64,000 nt of DNA. It comes from Linanthus parryae (Eukaryota; Streptophyta; Magnoliopsida; Ericales; Polemoniaceae). Positions 34,426 to 46,257 of the stretch are shown one piece after another. The stretch lies in contig JALGPY010000001.1 in the NCBI GenBank assembly GCA_023055425.1, forward strand, positions 114,619,057 through 114,683,056, written 5' to 3'. Under the pieces are notes generated by a model. That model saw only the letters and a list, made by a program, of their open reading frames with translations, was not told the origin of the DNA and made no database searches. Numbering within the stretch: the stretch's first letter is position 1; every line of letters begins with the position of its first letter. A program made the translations under genes and the position numbers.

Positions 34426-34656
34426 CACTCTCAGTCCCATTTATATTGTCATGCTGTTTTTTCAGGCATTTTAAGGAGGCAATTTTGCTAGTATAAATCT
34501 ACAAGGACTTGTGATTTTTTTCATGATATGTAAAGTTAGTCTGCCTCCACAACAATGCGAAAAGATTGATAAGTTCTTGTATCGATTTCCTAGTCGAATC
34601 ACCACCTCAAAATGCTTAGGAAAAAAAACATGAAAATATGAATGGGAAAAATGGAG
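34426..34656 (+). mobile_element. Stowaway-like MITE, family A, copy 1
   Basis: Bounded by TA (34424-34425, 34657-34658), with ends CACTCTCAGTCCCATTTATA and, inverted, CTCCATTTTTCCCATTCATA. About 230 bp. It sits at the same place in every unit, between blocks C and D, so it was duplicated with the units. Confidence 0.7.
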
Positions 34657-34658
34657 TA

Positions 34659-35130
34659 TGCCATAGTATACATAGAAACCGAAATGAAATATGATACAAC
34701 TCTTCATAATATGAACCCAAACCAAGTACAATCGTCTATAATATAGCGGTGGTTATTAGTAACTCTATATGATGAATAGATATGTAACTTGCACGAGATA
34801 CAAACCTCATGTATATAATTCGTTCTGTATATACATGGTAGTCACAATATATAATGTGTTCAGTAGACATGATACTCACATTACTAAGTCGACAACGAGC
34901 TGTGTTAGATTTTCACCAATAATCGACCCATGAGTATCTCATAACTTCTGTGGTGTGACATTTAAAAAATGTTTCAAAGTACAAAAATAATATCCTTGGG
35001 GGCCACTGGAAATTCACGGCAAGCATAAAAGTAATATTCGGCGGAACCACCTGGTGGAGTCCGAGAGACCAGATCGGAGTCTAGTTGCGGTGAGTGAAAA
35101 CCCACGGACCAGTAGAAGGGCGGGCAGGAG
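34659..35130 (+). repeat. MIF-unit block D, copy 1
   Basis: Colinear with 37815-38185 and 62866-63260, and inverted around the small LTR element at 54346-56596. Includes TGAATAGATATGTAACTTGC and CATTACTAAGTCGACAACNA. Non-coding. Leads directly into block A of the next unit. Confidence 0.75.
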
Positions 35131-35134
35131 GAGA

Positions 35135-35852
35135 GCAGTAATTTTATCAAACACTCTCTAATTAGGGTTCCTTTCATCCAGTTCAAATTAGTTAGGGGAA
35201 CATTATTTAATTCGTAACAACGTTTTGTTTCAGTGTTTTTTGTTTCTGATCTTGATTGTTATGGGTCTTTGACAAATCCACACCAGTAGTATCCATCTAG
35301 GGATTTGAGATATCATATTACCTGTGTTTGTCTCGTGTTTCCTACTTCAGTGAGCCGTAATTACATAACCAAAGCCCAATTAATATGTTTTTCAAACTTA
35401 AATTTCAAAAAAATGCCGGGTCAGTCAAATTTTTTTAATCCAAAATCGTAGTAAATTTTCGGGCTTGGTTGGACCATTCCTAGTTGTAATTTTATCAAAC
35501 ACTCTCTTATTAGGGTTCCTTTCATCCAGTTCAAATTAGTTAGGGGAACATTATTTAATTTGTAATAACGTTTTGTCTCTGTGTGTTTTTTTTTCTGATC
35601 TTGATTGAGTACTTATGGGTCTTTGACAAATCCATACCAGTAGTATCCATCTAGAGATTTGAGATATCATATTACCCGTGTTTCTCTCTTGTTTCCTACT
35701 TCAGTGAGCCATAATTTCATAACCAAAGACCAACTAATATGTTTTTCGAACTTAATTAAATTTCAAAAGAAAAATGTCCGGTCAGTCAAATTCTTTTTAT
35801 CCAAAATCTTAGTAAATTTTCGGGCTTGGTTGGACCATTCCTAGTTGTATTA
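35135..35852 (+). repeat. MIF-unit block A, tandem pair
   Basis: Two ~360-bp copies (junction near 35487), both starting ATTTTATCAAACACTCTC and ending GGACCATTCCTAGTTGTA. A C-run follows. Confidence 0.8.
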
Positions 35853-36227
35853 TCCCCCCCCCCCCACTAAATCTGCAACTTCTATATATGGGCTCAACTG
35901 AGCCAACTCGAGCCCATTCCGGATTAAGCCACCTTGAATTGGTCTACGTGTATTATTCTAACTATTTATTTTACACGTAAGCATTTATAAATGAATCATC
36001 TACTCTTTTTCTTTTGAAATTTAAGGAATCTTCAACTTGTGTGCTCATTATAATCATTTTGTTATATTTAGTTGCCAGTTTATGAGTGGTGTAAAGCACT
36101 ATTGTGGTGGTGTTCTTGGATCAATTTGAAAGAAAATGGTGTTTTACCATTATTTGCATGTCTTGAAACGTGTTCAATCCATTTCTCCTTTCTCATTTCC
36201 TTTTTTACAAAACCCTATACGGAGCGC

Positions 36228-36237
36228 TTATATTTAA
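36228..36237 (+). promoter_or_regulatory. Degenerate TATA region of MIF-like copy 2
   Basis: TTATATTTAA replaces the TATAAATA of copy 3, and the telo-box is altered (AACCCTATAC). Promoter decay accompanies the broken reading frame. Confidence 0.4.
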
Positions 36238-36311
36238 TCCCCTTTGACTATCAATCTTCTTCACTTCTCCGCTCTCACTCTCACCCTTTCTCTCTCAGGT
36301 CCTCCACTGAA

Positions 36312-36660
36312 ATGGAAGCCGAGCCAGAAAACAACGGTGTCTCCTTTATCATCGACGACTATAAAGAGTGCCGTCAACTATGGCAACCCTGAGGTGGTTG
36401 ACGGTTGTCAGGAGTTCGTTAGGAGAAACCCCGGCGACAGAGTTCTGGTATGCGAACCATGCGGTCACCCCAGGGACGAGCACCGTCTGGAGAGAATTCG
36501 GGTCAATGTCTCACCACAGCTCGTGCAGGGCCTGGTAGCTCGAGCAGGGGGGAACCCACCAACTGTCAACCTCAATGTGGATGGTCCACAACCAGCACCC
36601 AACGACGATCCAGTGGGTGAAGTGGTCAACCCACCGCGGAGGAGGCAGAGACGTGACTGA
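36312..36660 (+). pseudogene. MIF-like gene 2, 2-bp deletion
   Basis: Start ATG 36312 and stop TGA 36658 are colinear with copies 1 and 3, but two bases are missing near 36373 (TGCCGTCAACTATGG against TGCCATCACGACTATGG). The frame therefore ends after about 26 codons. Beyond the deletion the old frame stays open to the end (VVDGCQEF, LVCEPCGHPRDEH, RRRQRRD), so the break is recent relative to the duplication. Confidence 0.8.
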
Positions 36661-37585
36661 CTTATCTGGTGGTAGTTTTAGTCAGTTGCTGGCGTTTGGT
36701 GGTTTCTCTTTGTTGTCTGAGCTAACTGTTGTAGTAGGATGTTTCTCAGTTTTTTCTTTTTTCCTTCCGTTTCATTTCCCTATACCCCGCTACGACAACC
36801 ACCACGGTGTTGCTCGGCATAGGCTAGGTGAGATGTACTTTTCTAGTTGTTTCAATGAATTAGTATCTAATATTTTGTTTTGTTTTACGCTCATCATGAC
36901 TTTTCACACTTTAAGGTGTGTGGTTGAAAATGAGTGACATCTCAGTTGAAGAACACATGTGACACATGGGACGGATTCAAACTCGCTAAGTAGCAGTGAA
37001 CACATGCTGTAACACATGCATTAGAGGGATTTCTTATTGCATATATATGTAGGTTGAGAGATGTTAGAAAAAATTATAATGAAAGTGAAGTAGTGATTAT
37101 ATACAAAAGTAAATGAGATAGAGAAGACGAGGCAATTTGTAGCACTTAGCTCAAGAGTTCAACAAGTTCAATTTTTAGAACTTGAATGATATCACTTTTC
37201 ACTTTTTAACACTAATTTGTCAAGTTGTTCTTTTCATTCAGGAAAACCTGCGTGCGCTTGTTTTTTTCTAATTTCAAAAATGATTTTTTGTATTCACTCG
37301 CTATTTTTCCGAGTTTTAAGATGTGGAGTCGGTTACATGAGTAAGAAAGAGAATAGAAGCGAGATATAGAGAGAATAGATACAAATATCGTTGAGAAGGA
37401 AAAAAGAAGGCAAAATAATTGAACATAAAACACTTCATTTTCTAATAAAGGAAAGATGGAAAAAAATCACCAATAGAAGCTCTTTTGTGATGTTACACGC
37501 AAAACAAAACAAAATTACTACTGGCCGTCAAATTTAACCAAATTAAATTAAAAATGAACTATTCTTTCTTTTGTAGTTATCCAAA
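36661..37585 (+). repeat. MIF-unit block C, copy 2
   Basis: Colinear with copies 1 and 3, with an internal deletion near 36860 (no counterpart to the segment around 44800-44930). It shows the empty site for the solo LTR of unit 1. Confidence 0.75.
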
Positions 37586-37587
37586 TA

Positions 37588-37812
37588 CTCTCCCCGTCTT
37601 ATATTGTCATGCTCTTTCCAGGCATTTTGAGGAGGTAATCTTGCAAGTATAATTTTACAAGGACTTGTGATTTTTGTCATGATATGTTGACTTAGTCTGC
37701 CTCCACAACAATACAAAAAGATTGATAAGTTTTTGTATCGATTTTCTAGTTGAATCACCACCCCAAAATGCTTAGGGAAAATAACACGGCAATATGAATG
37801 GGACAAACGGAG
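37588..37812 (+). mobile_element. Stowaway-like MITE, family A, copy 2
   Basis: TA-bounded (37586-37587, 37813-37814), ends CTCTCCCCGTC and CTCCGTTTGTCCC. Same place in the unit as copy 1. Confidence 0.7.
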
Positions 37813-37814
37813 TA

Positions 37815-38185
37815 TGCCGTAGTATACATAGAAATGGAAGTACAATCAGATACGAACTCTTCATAATATAAACCCAAAACCAAATAAAATTATCTATAAT
37901 ATAATGGTGGTAATTGGTAACTCTATATGATGAATAGAGATATAACTTGCATGAGATATAAACCTCATATATAATGTCTTCAGTATATACATGGTAGTCA
38001 CAACCTCATATATATAGTGTTCAGTAGACATGATACTCACATTACTAAGTCGACAACTGAGTTGTGTTAGATTTTCACTAATAACGACCCATGAGTATCT
38101 CATAACTTCTATGGTGTGACATGTAAAAAGTGTTTCAAAGTACAAAAAGAATATCCTTTGGGGCACTGGAAATTCACAATATATT
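37815..38185 (+). repeat. MIF-unit block D, copy 2 (truncated)
   Basis: Stops matching after GGAAATTCAC near 38177, where the other copies continue into block A. It contains the empty site (GTCACAACCTCAT, near 37995) for the small LTR element at 54629-56404. Confidence 0.75.
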
Positions 38186-39495
38186 ATTTGCAGCTATACT
38201 GATTATTTGCAGCTAAACTGTTGATATATCGCAGTGACCCGTGGATTAGTGGAAGTGCCTGCAAATTGGCACGTACAAAGTAAATTTGCTGCTGTACTTG
38301 GCATTTTTACAAATATATGCTAATTTTTTCCTAATATGATAATGTTTTAGCTCTCTTCAACTATTTAAGACATCCTATAATTGTCACATCGGCAATGACT
38401 AAGCCAAATCTCTCGACAAACCAATTAAACTTAAAGACTGTCTATTTCACAATCTCTAGACCTCAATGTCTATTTCAATCTAAAATCATAAGTAATTCAG
38501 AAAACAATATAATAGAATAAATATGATCTGAAGAGAAAATATGTATACAAAGAAATAAAACTGGGCTAAAAAAGATACTTACATCTGCACTCCTTCAACC
38601 TTCGACATTGCTTACAGATCGATGACAATCGAAGCTAGCCGTAGTATGTTGTTTAAACTGGAACACTTTTCAAACTTCTTTGCTTACAGATCCAGTAACA
38701 AGTTGGCTCACTTTTTTTCTCAGAAAAGTTATGTTGAAAGTGATATGTCTTATTATTTAGTGCACGTATGGGTAGAGTGTACTGAACTCTGGTATTTTGG
38801 GCGTGACTCCGCATAGTTAATGAAATATTTTTCTTCTCAAGAAAAACCTTCCACATTGCTACCCCCACGAAAACAACCACCATCTACAACTTTTGCGCAA
38901 TAGAGTCTTAACTTCTGTAACTTTTTGCTCTTTTTATCTGAAAGATCACTTTTAATTTTAAAAAAAAACAGGACCCTGCGATTTCAGAACATAGTTCCGA
39001 ATTCACCATAATCATAACCAATAATATCCATAAATAGACAACCGAGATTAAATGAGATAATAGTCTTTTAATATCGCTTAATCTGGCACATCCAAACGGG
39101 CTATGAAACTATAAATTAAGAAAGTATTTGTAGTGGGTGTTCATCTTCAATATATCGTTGATCAAAAGATGCTTTAAATCTTCTCGTGGTCAGTTATACA
39201 CCAGTAGATCAGCATGTCTTTAGGCTGATAAGCTCCCAATTTTGCCAGCACAATAAATTTTCGCTCCACCAACATGCTTGATTGAACTTCTCCGAATGAG
39301 TCATTAGCACGTTTAATGAGTCTTGGATCAAAGAGAAATAACAAACTAAACATGGGCTTTGGTGAACATAATTAACAGCCTCCAAAGAGCATGTGTTTTG
39401 ATATAATATTAATAGGTGCCTGAATTTGGTGTTTATGGAACAACCCTGTTGATGATTCCGCTCTACGGTGCCCTATTTGTATACATTCGGTCACT
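38186..39495. other. Mostly unrecognised; part repeated at 54346-54460
   Basis: The first ~95 bases recur inverted at 54346-54460. Apart from the RNase H-like scrap (next entry), no gene or element end is visible. Confidence 0.35.
38622..38816 (+). pseudogene. RNase H-like (RVT_3-type) coding scrap
   Basis: A 64-codon frame with FAYRSSNKLAHFFSQKSY resembles the C-terminal R-x-x-N-x-x-AH-x-L motif of RVT_3 RNase H-like domains that accompany plant non-LTR elements. Catalytic residues upstream are missing. Weak call. Confidence 0.35.
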
Positions 39496-40035
39496 AAATT
39501 GACCAAGACCTGGTAGTATTAGCCACTAGCCGACATAATATCGAGACTCGGGAAGAAGTTGAGGTCTGATAGTATTAGCCCCTAACCGATAACGTGTTGA
39601 GATTCAGAAGGAAGTGGAGACATATTATAACTGCGAAGACGGATGACTAGAGATCTTGAACCGTTGCGCCTAACACGACAAGCTGGTATATTCCCTACGA
39701 CTAGGTATCTTCTTTCTTTATTTAGAAACGACAACTAGGTATCTTATTGAAGATTTAAGTACAAACTGTTATAAATCTCTTGAGTGTCGCGCCTAAATAA
39801 ACAAGCTGGTAAAGTTTTTTAACAACTATGTATCTCCGGAAATGGTCTTCTTAAACCAAGTCGTCCACCTTTTAACAACTGTTGAAAAGATTTATTAAAG
39901 TTTTCTTTTTGTATCTTGAGTCAACGCCATGATATGCGGCGACCGTGCACCATTGGAGGGAGAGTGAAAAAGTGATTATTAGCATATTGCTCGGGAAATG
40001 CGATTATGTCATATTCGAACGATATGCTTATAAAT
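39496..40035 (-). repeat. Repeat X, copy 2
   Basis: Reverse-complement partner of 14200-14640, somewhat longer because it carries an extra copy of the CTAATACTATCAG segment. Confidence 0.6.
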
Positions 40036-41554
40036 TTTAACTATAAAATATTTTCTTGCTCGTCACTAAAAATAATAATGAAAACGAGAGAATTGTGAAC
40101 TCAAGAGAGTTTGAATTATTAAGATTCAAATGTGGTAGAAGTGATCAGGACGCCTTGATGGCAGTTTGTTAGGGGTTAGTATTCGCAGTTGATTATAATT
40201 CATGAAACACCGACGTGATTACCATGCTAGACGAGCATTAACGAAGTACCGAGTCACAAAATACCTATAGCTCTGCTTATAATTAGTCAAGACTGAGTCA
40301 CCAAATACTTAGCCAATTATAAACATGCATTAAGATTTTGTTTCTACTCAAACCCCCAATTCACCCGACTAACTCACCATTTAATTGATTTTGAATAGAT
40401 GATCACTCAAATTTAACGACTTTAAGATAATGAGTAACCGAAGAGTCTCTTATTAAATCTTATCATCATGAATTGTCATCCACAAACTAGTTAATATGAA
40501 GAACATAAAACAAGCATAGCATAATCAACATCAATATAGCTATCAAACCGTTAACCACAACGTTATAATCATCAAATCCGCTAACGAAATCTTAATCCCA
40601 ACTCGGGTTCTGGACCTAGAGTTTTTAGATCCTCAGATCAACGAGTATGATTAATAAATGCATGATTAACATAAAAACAAAGAAATAGAAAGAGTTTTGA
40701 AAGACCAAACGATGAATCCTAGCTTTGTCATGCTCCTAAGCATCCAACTCGTCTTCCTCCACGCCTCCTCCGCATTTCTCTAGCGCATCTTGATTGTTCC
40801 TATGTCGTAATTTAGTCATAGAAACTCATTATCGACCTTAAATATGATTTATTTCACTATTTACCACAAGTACAAATCAAGCACACCAGCTCGTGCGAGC
40901 TAAGTTGCTCCCGGCACTTTGCTGACCTTGCGGGGCCTTAACTACCTCATCCGAACTCATACTTGGGAATACCATATATCGTTAGAAATCCCTAGATGTC
41001 TACTTTCTAATGGCACATGCCTTGATCCGAATTTTCTTATGTATCTCTAGATATAGCCCTAAGAGTACAGACTTGTCTAGTGCAACTTTCGAACTCTTCT
41101 TCGATTATGCGTCTTATTCATCGGACCATATCTTCCTCGTACGACCTAAGATTTATCTCGGTGTACAACCCTTGGAAATATTTTTGAGTCTACTTTCATG
41201 TTCCTGTGGTATAACTCCAAAATTATTGTAGAGCTTCAAATATCATCAAAATAGTAAAGGCAAATCTATTTTCTCCTCCAACTTTACTCCTCTTCATTCT
41301 CCCTGTCACTCCGAGATTTTCTCATCTTCTGAAGGTGGTTCTCCTCTCCAAGTAAACTCCCCGAACCTCGGATACCTGAGAAACACAACATAACATACCG
41401 ATATTATATACAACGTATAAAATGCTCAAAGTAATACAAAAAATGTCCAGACTACAGAATCATGCACATGAAGCTTTGATTCGTGAATATTTCAATTACA
41501 CGCTCAATATCCTCTCATCTCATAAATCACGCAAGTCGGTAGATTATCAATATA
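40036..41554. other. Unrecognised non-coding stretch
   Basis: No gene or defined element. Segments near 40950-41210 have the look of LTR sequence, but I could not find ends or a duplication. Confidence 0.3.
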
Positions 41555-43110
41555 GAATATAACTCCGATTACGGAGTTATTAAAACTGGGTTACAAGTCT
41601 TCAACATGTAGAATAATGCAGAGAGGTAGTGGTATTGTTCAGCTCGGGTGCCATGAATATGTGTAGCGCCCTCATCTATTTTGGTAGCATTTCCCATCAA
41701 TTGATCTTGGTTTGTAGGCGAGTTCCACGTAAGCTTTGATAACGTGAACGATAGGGCGCGACTTCCCATTTTGATATCGATCTAGCCTTTCATATGCAAT
41801 TTCCTTAATCTTCACATTTGCGTGTCTGAAATTGGTGGTCGACGAGGAACATGTGTGGATGTTTTTGTATTTTTCAATCATGGCAAATCCCTCCTCCTCA
41901 TTTTTTGTAAGCCTATATGTACCAACCACAAAAAGGATAGCCGCATTTCAGAGTCACCTTTTTTAAATCTATCTTCCCACGACCCCATTGCCAACCTTGT
42001 TTAGTTGCAGGAACCCGTAGGATATCCATGATCTCTTCTGGCAATTAAAACACGTTCCTTATCTTCAACGTAGAACCGCCACGCCTAGTGTTACTGGAAA
42101 TTACCCCGGCGGCATGAAAGTGTGAGATGATTCTACAAACCTATACCCCCAACAACCAAAGTTCTCCGGTACATTGTCCCCAGGTACACTGTTATCCAGT
42201 ATGTTGTTATTTAGTAAGTCATCTCCACTTGAGTCTCCATGTTGGTCTGCATACAGGTCTTCATGCAAATCAGGATCCCCTGGAAAGCTTTCAATGTCGT
42301 GAATAGGATCCCTTTATCTATTGCTGCTAGACCCAGGCTGCTCAGAATCAACTAGAACTCCTTCACCCATGCCGCTAAGTCCAGGCCCTCCACAACCACT
42401 CTATAGTTCATTTTCAAACTTTCTTTGAACGATGCATCCTAAAGCGTATCAGTCTCCACCATGACCAAGGTTTCATTCAAACCGGCCTCCTTGCTGGGCC
42501 TTCATGTCCATGACTATCATTAGTAAGTCCAATATGCACCTATGAATTTCCCCAACGAGGAATCATCTTCTACTGATAATGTTCGCCACCTGCCACTGAT
42601 CCATCATTGTCATACTTCTCAAACATGCAAACAATATCCTTGGCATCATATGTCTCAAATAGATACAAAACCTCATCTTCATCAGTAATCTCTGGAGGAA
42701 GAAGCTGCTCCAATTCTGGGCACATCTGATATAACTCTATGAGTGGTTCTGCACGCCCCCTCCTGCATGCCCCAAAATCCAACTAGGGTTAACAACTTGA
42801 GGCATGCACAGGGCACTCGGTACCGTGTCCCCCCCCCCCAGGCATGCGCCAACCTGTAAGCCCCATTCGAAGTTTGGGGAATGCAAAAGGGCGTTCAGGG
42901 GTAGTCCCGCACGCACCTCTTCATGACAAAAATCCAAATGGGGTTTACGTAGAGGGGATTGCAGTAGGGACTTGCGCGAGTTGTCTAGCAATCCCCTATT
43001 CCGACGGATTAGAAGTGTTCCACGAATGAATCTTTCTTTTTGTTTTGAAACTAAATAATTGAGGTTTTGGGAGAGTATAGAGAAAAACAATAACTTTTGG
43101 ACGTGAAAGA
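41555..43110 (-). pseudogene. MULE transposase N-terminal remnant, copy 2
   Basis: Minus-strand partner of 14700-16190. Better preserved acidic segment (LLPPEITDEDEVLYLFETYD at about 42700-42640) and MuDR-type zinc-binding part (YRLTKNEEEGF, EKYKNIHTCSS, then ERLDRYQNGKSRP at 41930-41760). Stops separate the pieces and there is no DDE domain. It has a short C-run near 42829. Confidence 0.6.
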
Positions 43111-43795
43111 AGTTTTTAACGTGAAGTACTTCTTAGGTTGTTGAGGGTAGTAGATCATTCGTACAAGGTCATTGAGTCAGTTTAATTTTCTAGAGTGAGA
43201 GAGTTATTTTTGTTGTTGGTCTTGTTGAATGAAGAGAGAGAAAGAGATTTACTGCATGGAGAGGGAGGGAGAAAAAAATTAGCCCACTAAACAGGTTGGT
43301 AGGACCCATTGCCAAATGAAAATGATTAAAAAAATGATTAAAAAACCAAAGTGAGACCCATTACCCATCAAAGACATTTTTTAAAAGAATCAAAGTGGGA
43401 CCCACTACCCATAACAAACAACATTAACTTATTTTTATTAGTTGGTGGGCACTTCCCACCGACTTTATTGGCTCATGGATTAAATCCATCATGAAAACTC
43501 ATAATGTACTTTCTCCAAAAAAAAATCTCCAAAGAGATAAGAGTAATATATTTGTTTTGCTTTTTTCTACTACTACTACTAATGGTTGTAATTTTAGATG
43601 AGAGAAAGTGTGTTTACTTTTTAGGATTGAAAAGTGTAAATTTTGTTAGGTGCAATGGTAGAAAGGACCATTGACCCATCTGTTCTTTTTTGTCAACACT
43701 CTGTTAATTTTAAGAGTGGTTTTGTGTATTTTCCAAACTACAGGATAGAAGGCTAGTAACATAAAAAATGCCATAACTCAGGAATGGTTTATGAC
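43111..43795. other. Non-coding, AT-rich stretch between MULE remnant and MIF unit 3
   Basis: Holds short repeats of AAANTGGGACCCANTACCCAT (near 43290, 43350 and 43385) and a small hairpin GGTGGGCACTTCCCACC near 43443. No gene seen. Confidence 0.35.
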
Positions 43796-44125
43796 ATTAA
43801 GCCACCTTGAATTGGCCGACATGTATTATACTAACTATTTATTTTACACGTAAGTATTTATAAATGAATCATCAACTTTTTTTTCGAAATTTAATGAATC
43901 GTCAACTTATGTCCTCATTATAAATAATTTTGTAATATTTTAATCTAAAATTTTGTAGTTTTTAAATTTACTTAATATTTTGCCAGTTTATGAGTGGTGT
44001 AAACAGTAACGCACTAGTGTGGTGGTGTTCTTGGATCAACTTGCAACAAAAAGGTGTTTTGTCATTATTTGCATGCCTTGAAACGTGTTTAATCAGTTTC
44101 TCGTTTCTCAGTTCCTTCTTTGACA

Positions 44126-44152
44126 AAACCCTAGACGCAGCTCCTATAAATA
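44126..44152 (+). promoter_or_regulatory. MIF-like gene 3 core promoter: telo-box and TATA box
   Basis: AAACCCTA at 44126-44133 and TATAAATA at 44145-44152, 76 bases before the ATG, then a CT-rich leader. The best TATA match of the three full units. Confidence 0.6.
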
Positions 44153-44227
44153 ATCTCCTTTTGACTATCAATCTTCTTCACTCCTTCACTCTCACTCTCA
44201 CTTTTCTATCTCAGGTCCTCCACTAAA

Positions 44228-44578
44228 ATGGCAGTCGAGCCCAACAACAACGGCGTCTCTTTTCTCATCAACGACTACAAAGAGTGCCATCACAATTATG
44301 GCAACCCTGAGGTGGTTGACGGTTGTCGGGAGTTCTTTAAGAGAAACCCTGCCGACGAAGTTCTGGTATGTGAACCCTGCGGTCACCCCAGGGACGAGCA
44401 CCGTCTGGAGAGAATCCACGTCAATGTCTCACCACAGCTCGTGCAGGTCCTGGTAGCTCCCGCACGGGGGCACCCACCAACTATGAACCTCACTGTGGAT
44501 GGTCCACAACCACCACCCAACGACGATCCGGTGGGTGAGGTGGTCAACCCATCGCGGAGGAGGCAGAGACGTGACTGA
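44228..44578 (+). CDS. MIF-like protein 3 (ZF-HD dimerisation zinc finger, no homeodomain)
   Basis: 116 codons, colinear with copy 1. Same finger layout (YKEC, VVDGCREFF, LVCEPCGHPRDEH) and basic tail RRRQRRD, including the same unusual ligand positions (Tyr24, His53-Pro54), so these changes predate the duplication. Against copy 1 I count 20 replacement and 8 silent codon differences by eye, which suggests little purifying selection. A nuclear protein-protein role through the zinc finger is the family expectation; it may also be a young pseudogene that has kept its frame. Confidence 0.65.
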   Translation: MAVEPNNNGVSFLINDYKECHHNYGNPEVVDGCREFFKRNPADEVLVCEPCGHPRDEHRLERIHVNVSPQLVQVLVAPARGHPPTMNLTVDGPQPPPNDDPVGEVVNPSRRRQRRD

Positions 44579-45665
44579 CTTCTCTGGTGGTAGTTTTAGT
44601 GAGTGGCCGGCGTTTGGTGGTTTCTCTTTGTTGTTTGAGCTATCTGTTGTAGTAGGATGTTTCACAGTTTCTTTCTTTCTTTATTTGCTTTCGTTTCATT
44701 TCCCTAAACCCCACTCCGACAACCATCACGGTGTTGCTCGGCATAGGCATGGTGGGCTGTACTTTTCTAGTTGTTTCAATCAATTAGGTTGTAATATTTC
44801 CTGCGAAGTTGATGTTAGATGTTTTTAGTTTCTATCTGTCTTATTCTTACTTTTCTTCTCATAAATACATGTATGTGTATGATAAAAATAACAACCGAGA
44901 GGAACAAAATCGGAGTTATGATAGGGACCCCAATTTGTCTCTTTATTTTGTTTTGTTTTACGCTCATCATGACTTTTCACACTTTAAGGTGTGTGGTTGA
45001 AAATGAATGAAAGCTCAGTTGATGAACACATGTTACACATGCGTGGGACGGATTCAAAATCGCTAAGTAGTAGTGAACACTTGTAACGCATGCATTAGAG
45101 GGATTTCTTATTGCATATATATATGTAGGTTGAGAGAGGTGAGCAAGAAAGTGATAATGAAAGTGAAGAAGTGATTATATACAAAAGTAAATGAGATACG
45201 GAAGACGAGGCCATTTAGAACTTAGCTCAAGAGTTTAACAAGTTCAATTTTAGAACTTGATTGATATTACTTTTCACTTTTTAACTCTAATTTGTCAAGT
45301 TATTCTTTTCTTTCAGAAAAACCTGCAAGTGTTTGTTTTTTTCTAATTTCAAAAATGGAGTTTTGTATTCACTCGCTATGTTTTTGGGATTTTAAGATGT
45401 GGAGTCGGTTACATGGTAAGAAATTGAATAGAAGCGAGATAAAGAGAGAATGGAAACAAATATCCTTGAGAAGGAAAAGAGAAGGTAAAATAATTGAACA
45501 TAAAACACTTCATTTTCTAATAAAGGAAAAAGATGAAAAAAAAATCACCAATAGAAGCTATTTTATGATGTAACACGTAAAAAAAAACAAAATTACTACT
45601 GTCCGTCAAATTTAACCAACTTAAAATAAAAATTAGCTATTCTATCTTTTTTAGTTATCCAAATA
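44579..45665 (+). repeat. MIF-unit block C, copy 3
   Basis: Complete version of the 3' flank, used here as reference for the other copies. Contains GTTTTACGCTCATCATGACT and a TATATATATG stretch near 45117. Confidence 0.75.
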
Positions 45666-45895
45666 CTCTCTCGGTCCCATTTATATTGTCATATTTTTTT
45701 CATGCATTTTATGGAGGTAACCTCGCTAGTATAAATCTACAAGGACTTTGTGATTTTTTTCTCATGATATGTAGAGTTAGTCTGCATCCACAACGATAAG
45801 AAAGATTGATAAGTTCATGTATCGATTTCCTAGTCGAATCACCCCTTAAAATACTTAGGATAAAAAACATGACAATATGAATCAGACAAACGGAG
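45666..45895 (+). mobile_element. Stowaway-like MITE, family A, copy 3
   Basis: TA-bounded (45664-45665, 45896-45897). Ends CTCTCTCGGTCCCATTTATA and, inverted, CTCCGTTTGTCTGATTCATA. Confidence 0.7.
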
Positions 45896-45925
45896 TATGT
45901 CGTAGTATACATAGAAATCGACTAA

Positions 45926-46257
45926 GTAGGCAATTAATGAGGTACACATCGGTGGAGAAAGCACAAAGCCAGTACTAAGTAGACATCAAGGCATGGTGAA
46001 GCAGTGCGATCGTGGCCCATTTCGACAATGTGCCAGTATCGTCATTCAAAAGGCCTTATGTATTTAGGTTTATGTGGCGTGATGTGAGATGTGATATTCC
46101 GTTACTCACGAAAACCAATGTACTCCTCCCACCCCCATTAACTTAGTAGAGAGATTGAAGCGGAGAGAGAAAATTCAACTAACATACAAAAATGAATAAA
46201 GATTTTGTGAAGTTGTGATTTGCATTGCATGGGATAGAAAAATATGTATTTAGAAAG
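45926..46257 (-). pseudogene. Old copia integrase remnant, downstream part
   Basis: The minus frame reads SKYIFFYPMQCKSQL directly after the VDNLS encoded at 52822-52836, once the nested elements and one GAAAG are removed. Further on come ATIALLHHALMST and YWLCAFSTDVYLIN, typical of the copia integrase C-terminal core. Stops are present. It ends where MIF unit 3 begins, near 45926. Confidence 0.75.

Noticed and set aside
39496..40035. Repeat X considered as a long terminal inverted repeat of the MULE
   Set aside because: Its orientation relative to the coding remnant is direct and its side differs between the two copies; no 9-bp target duplication seen.
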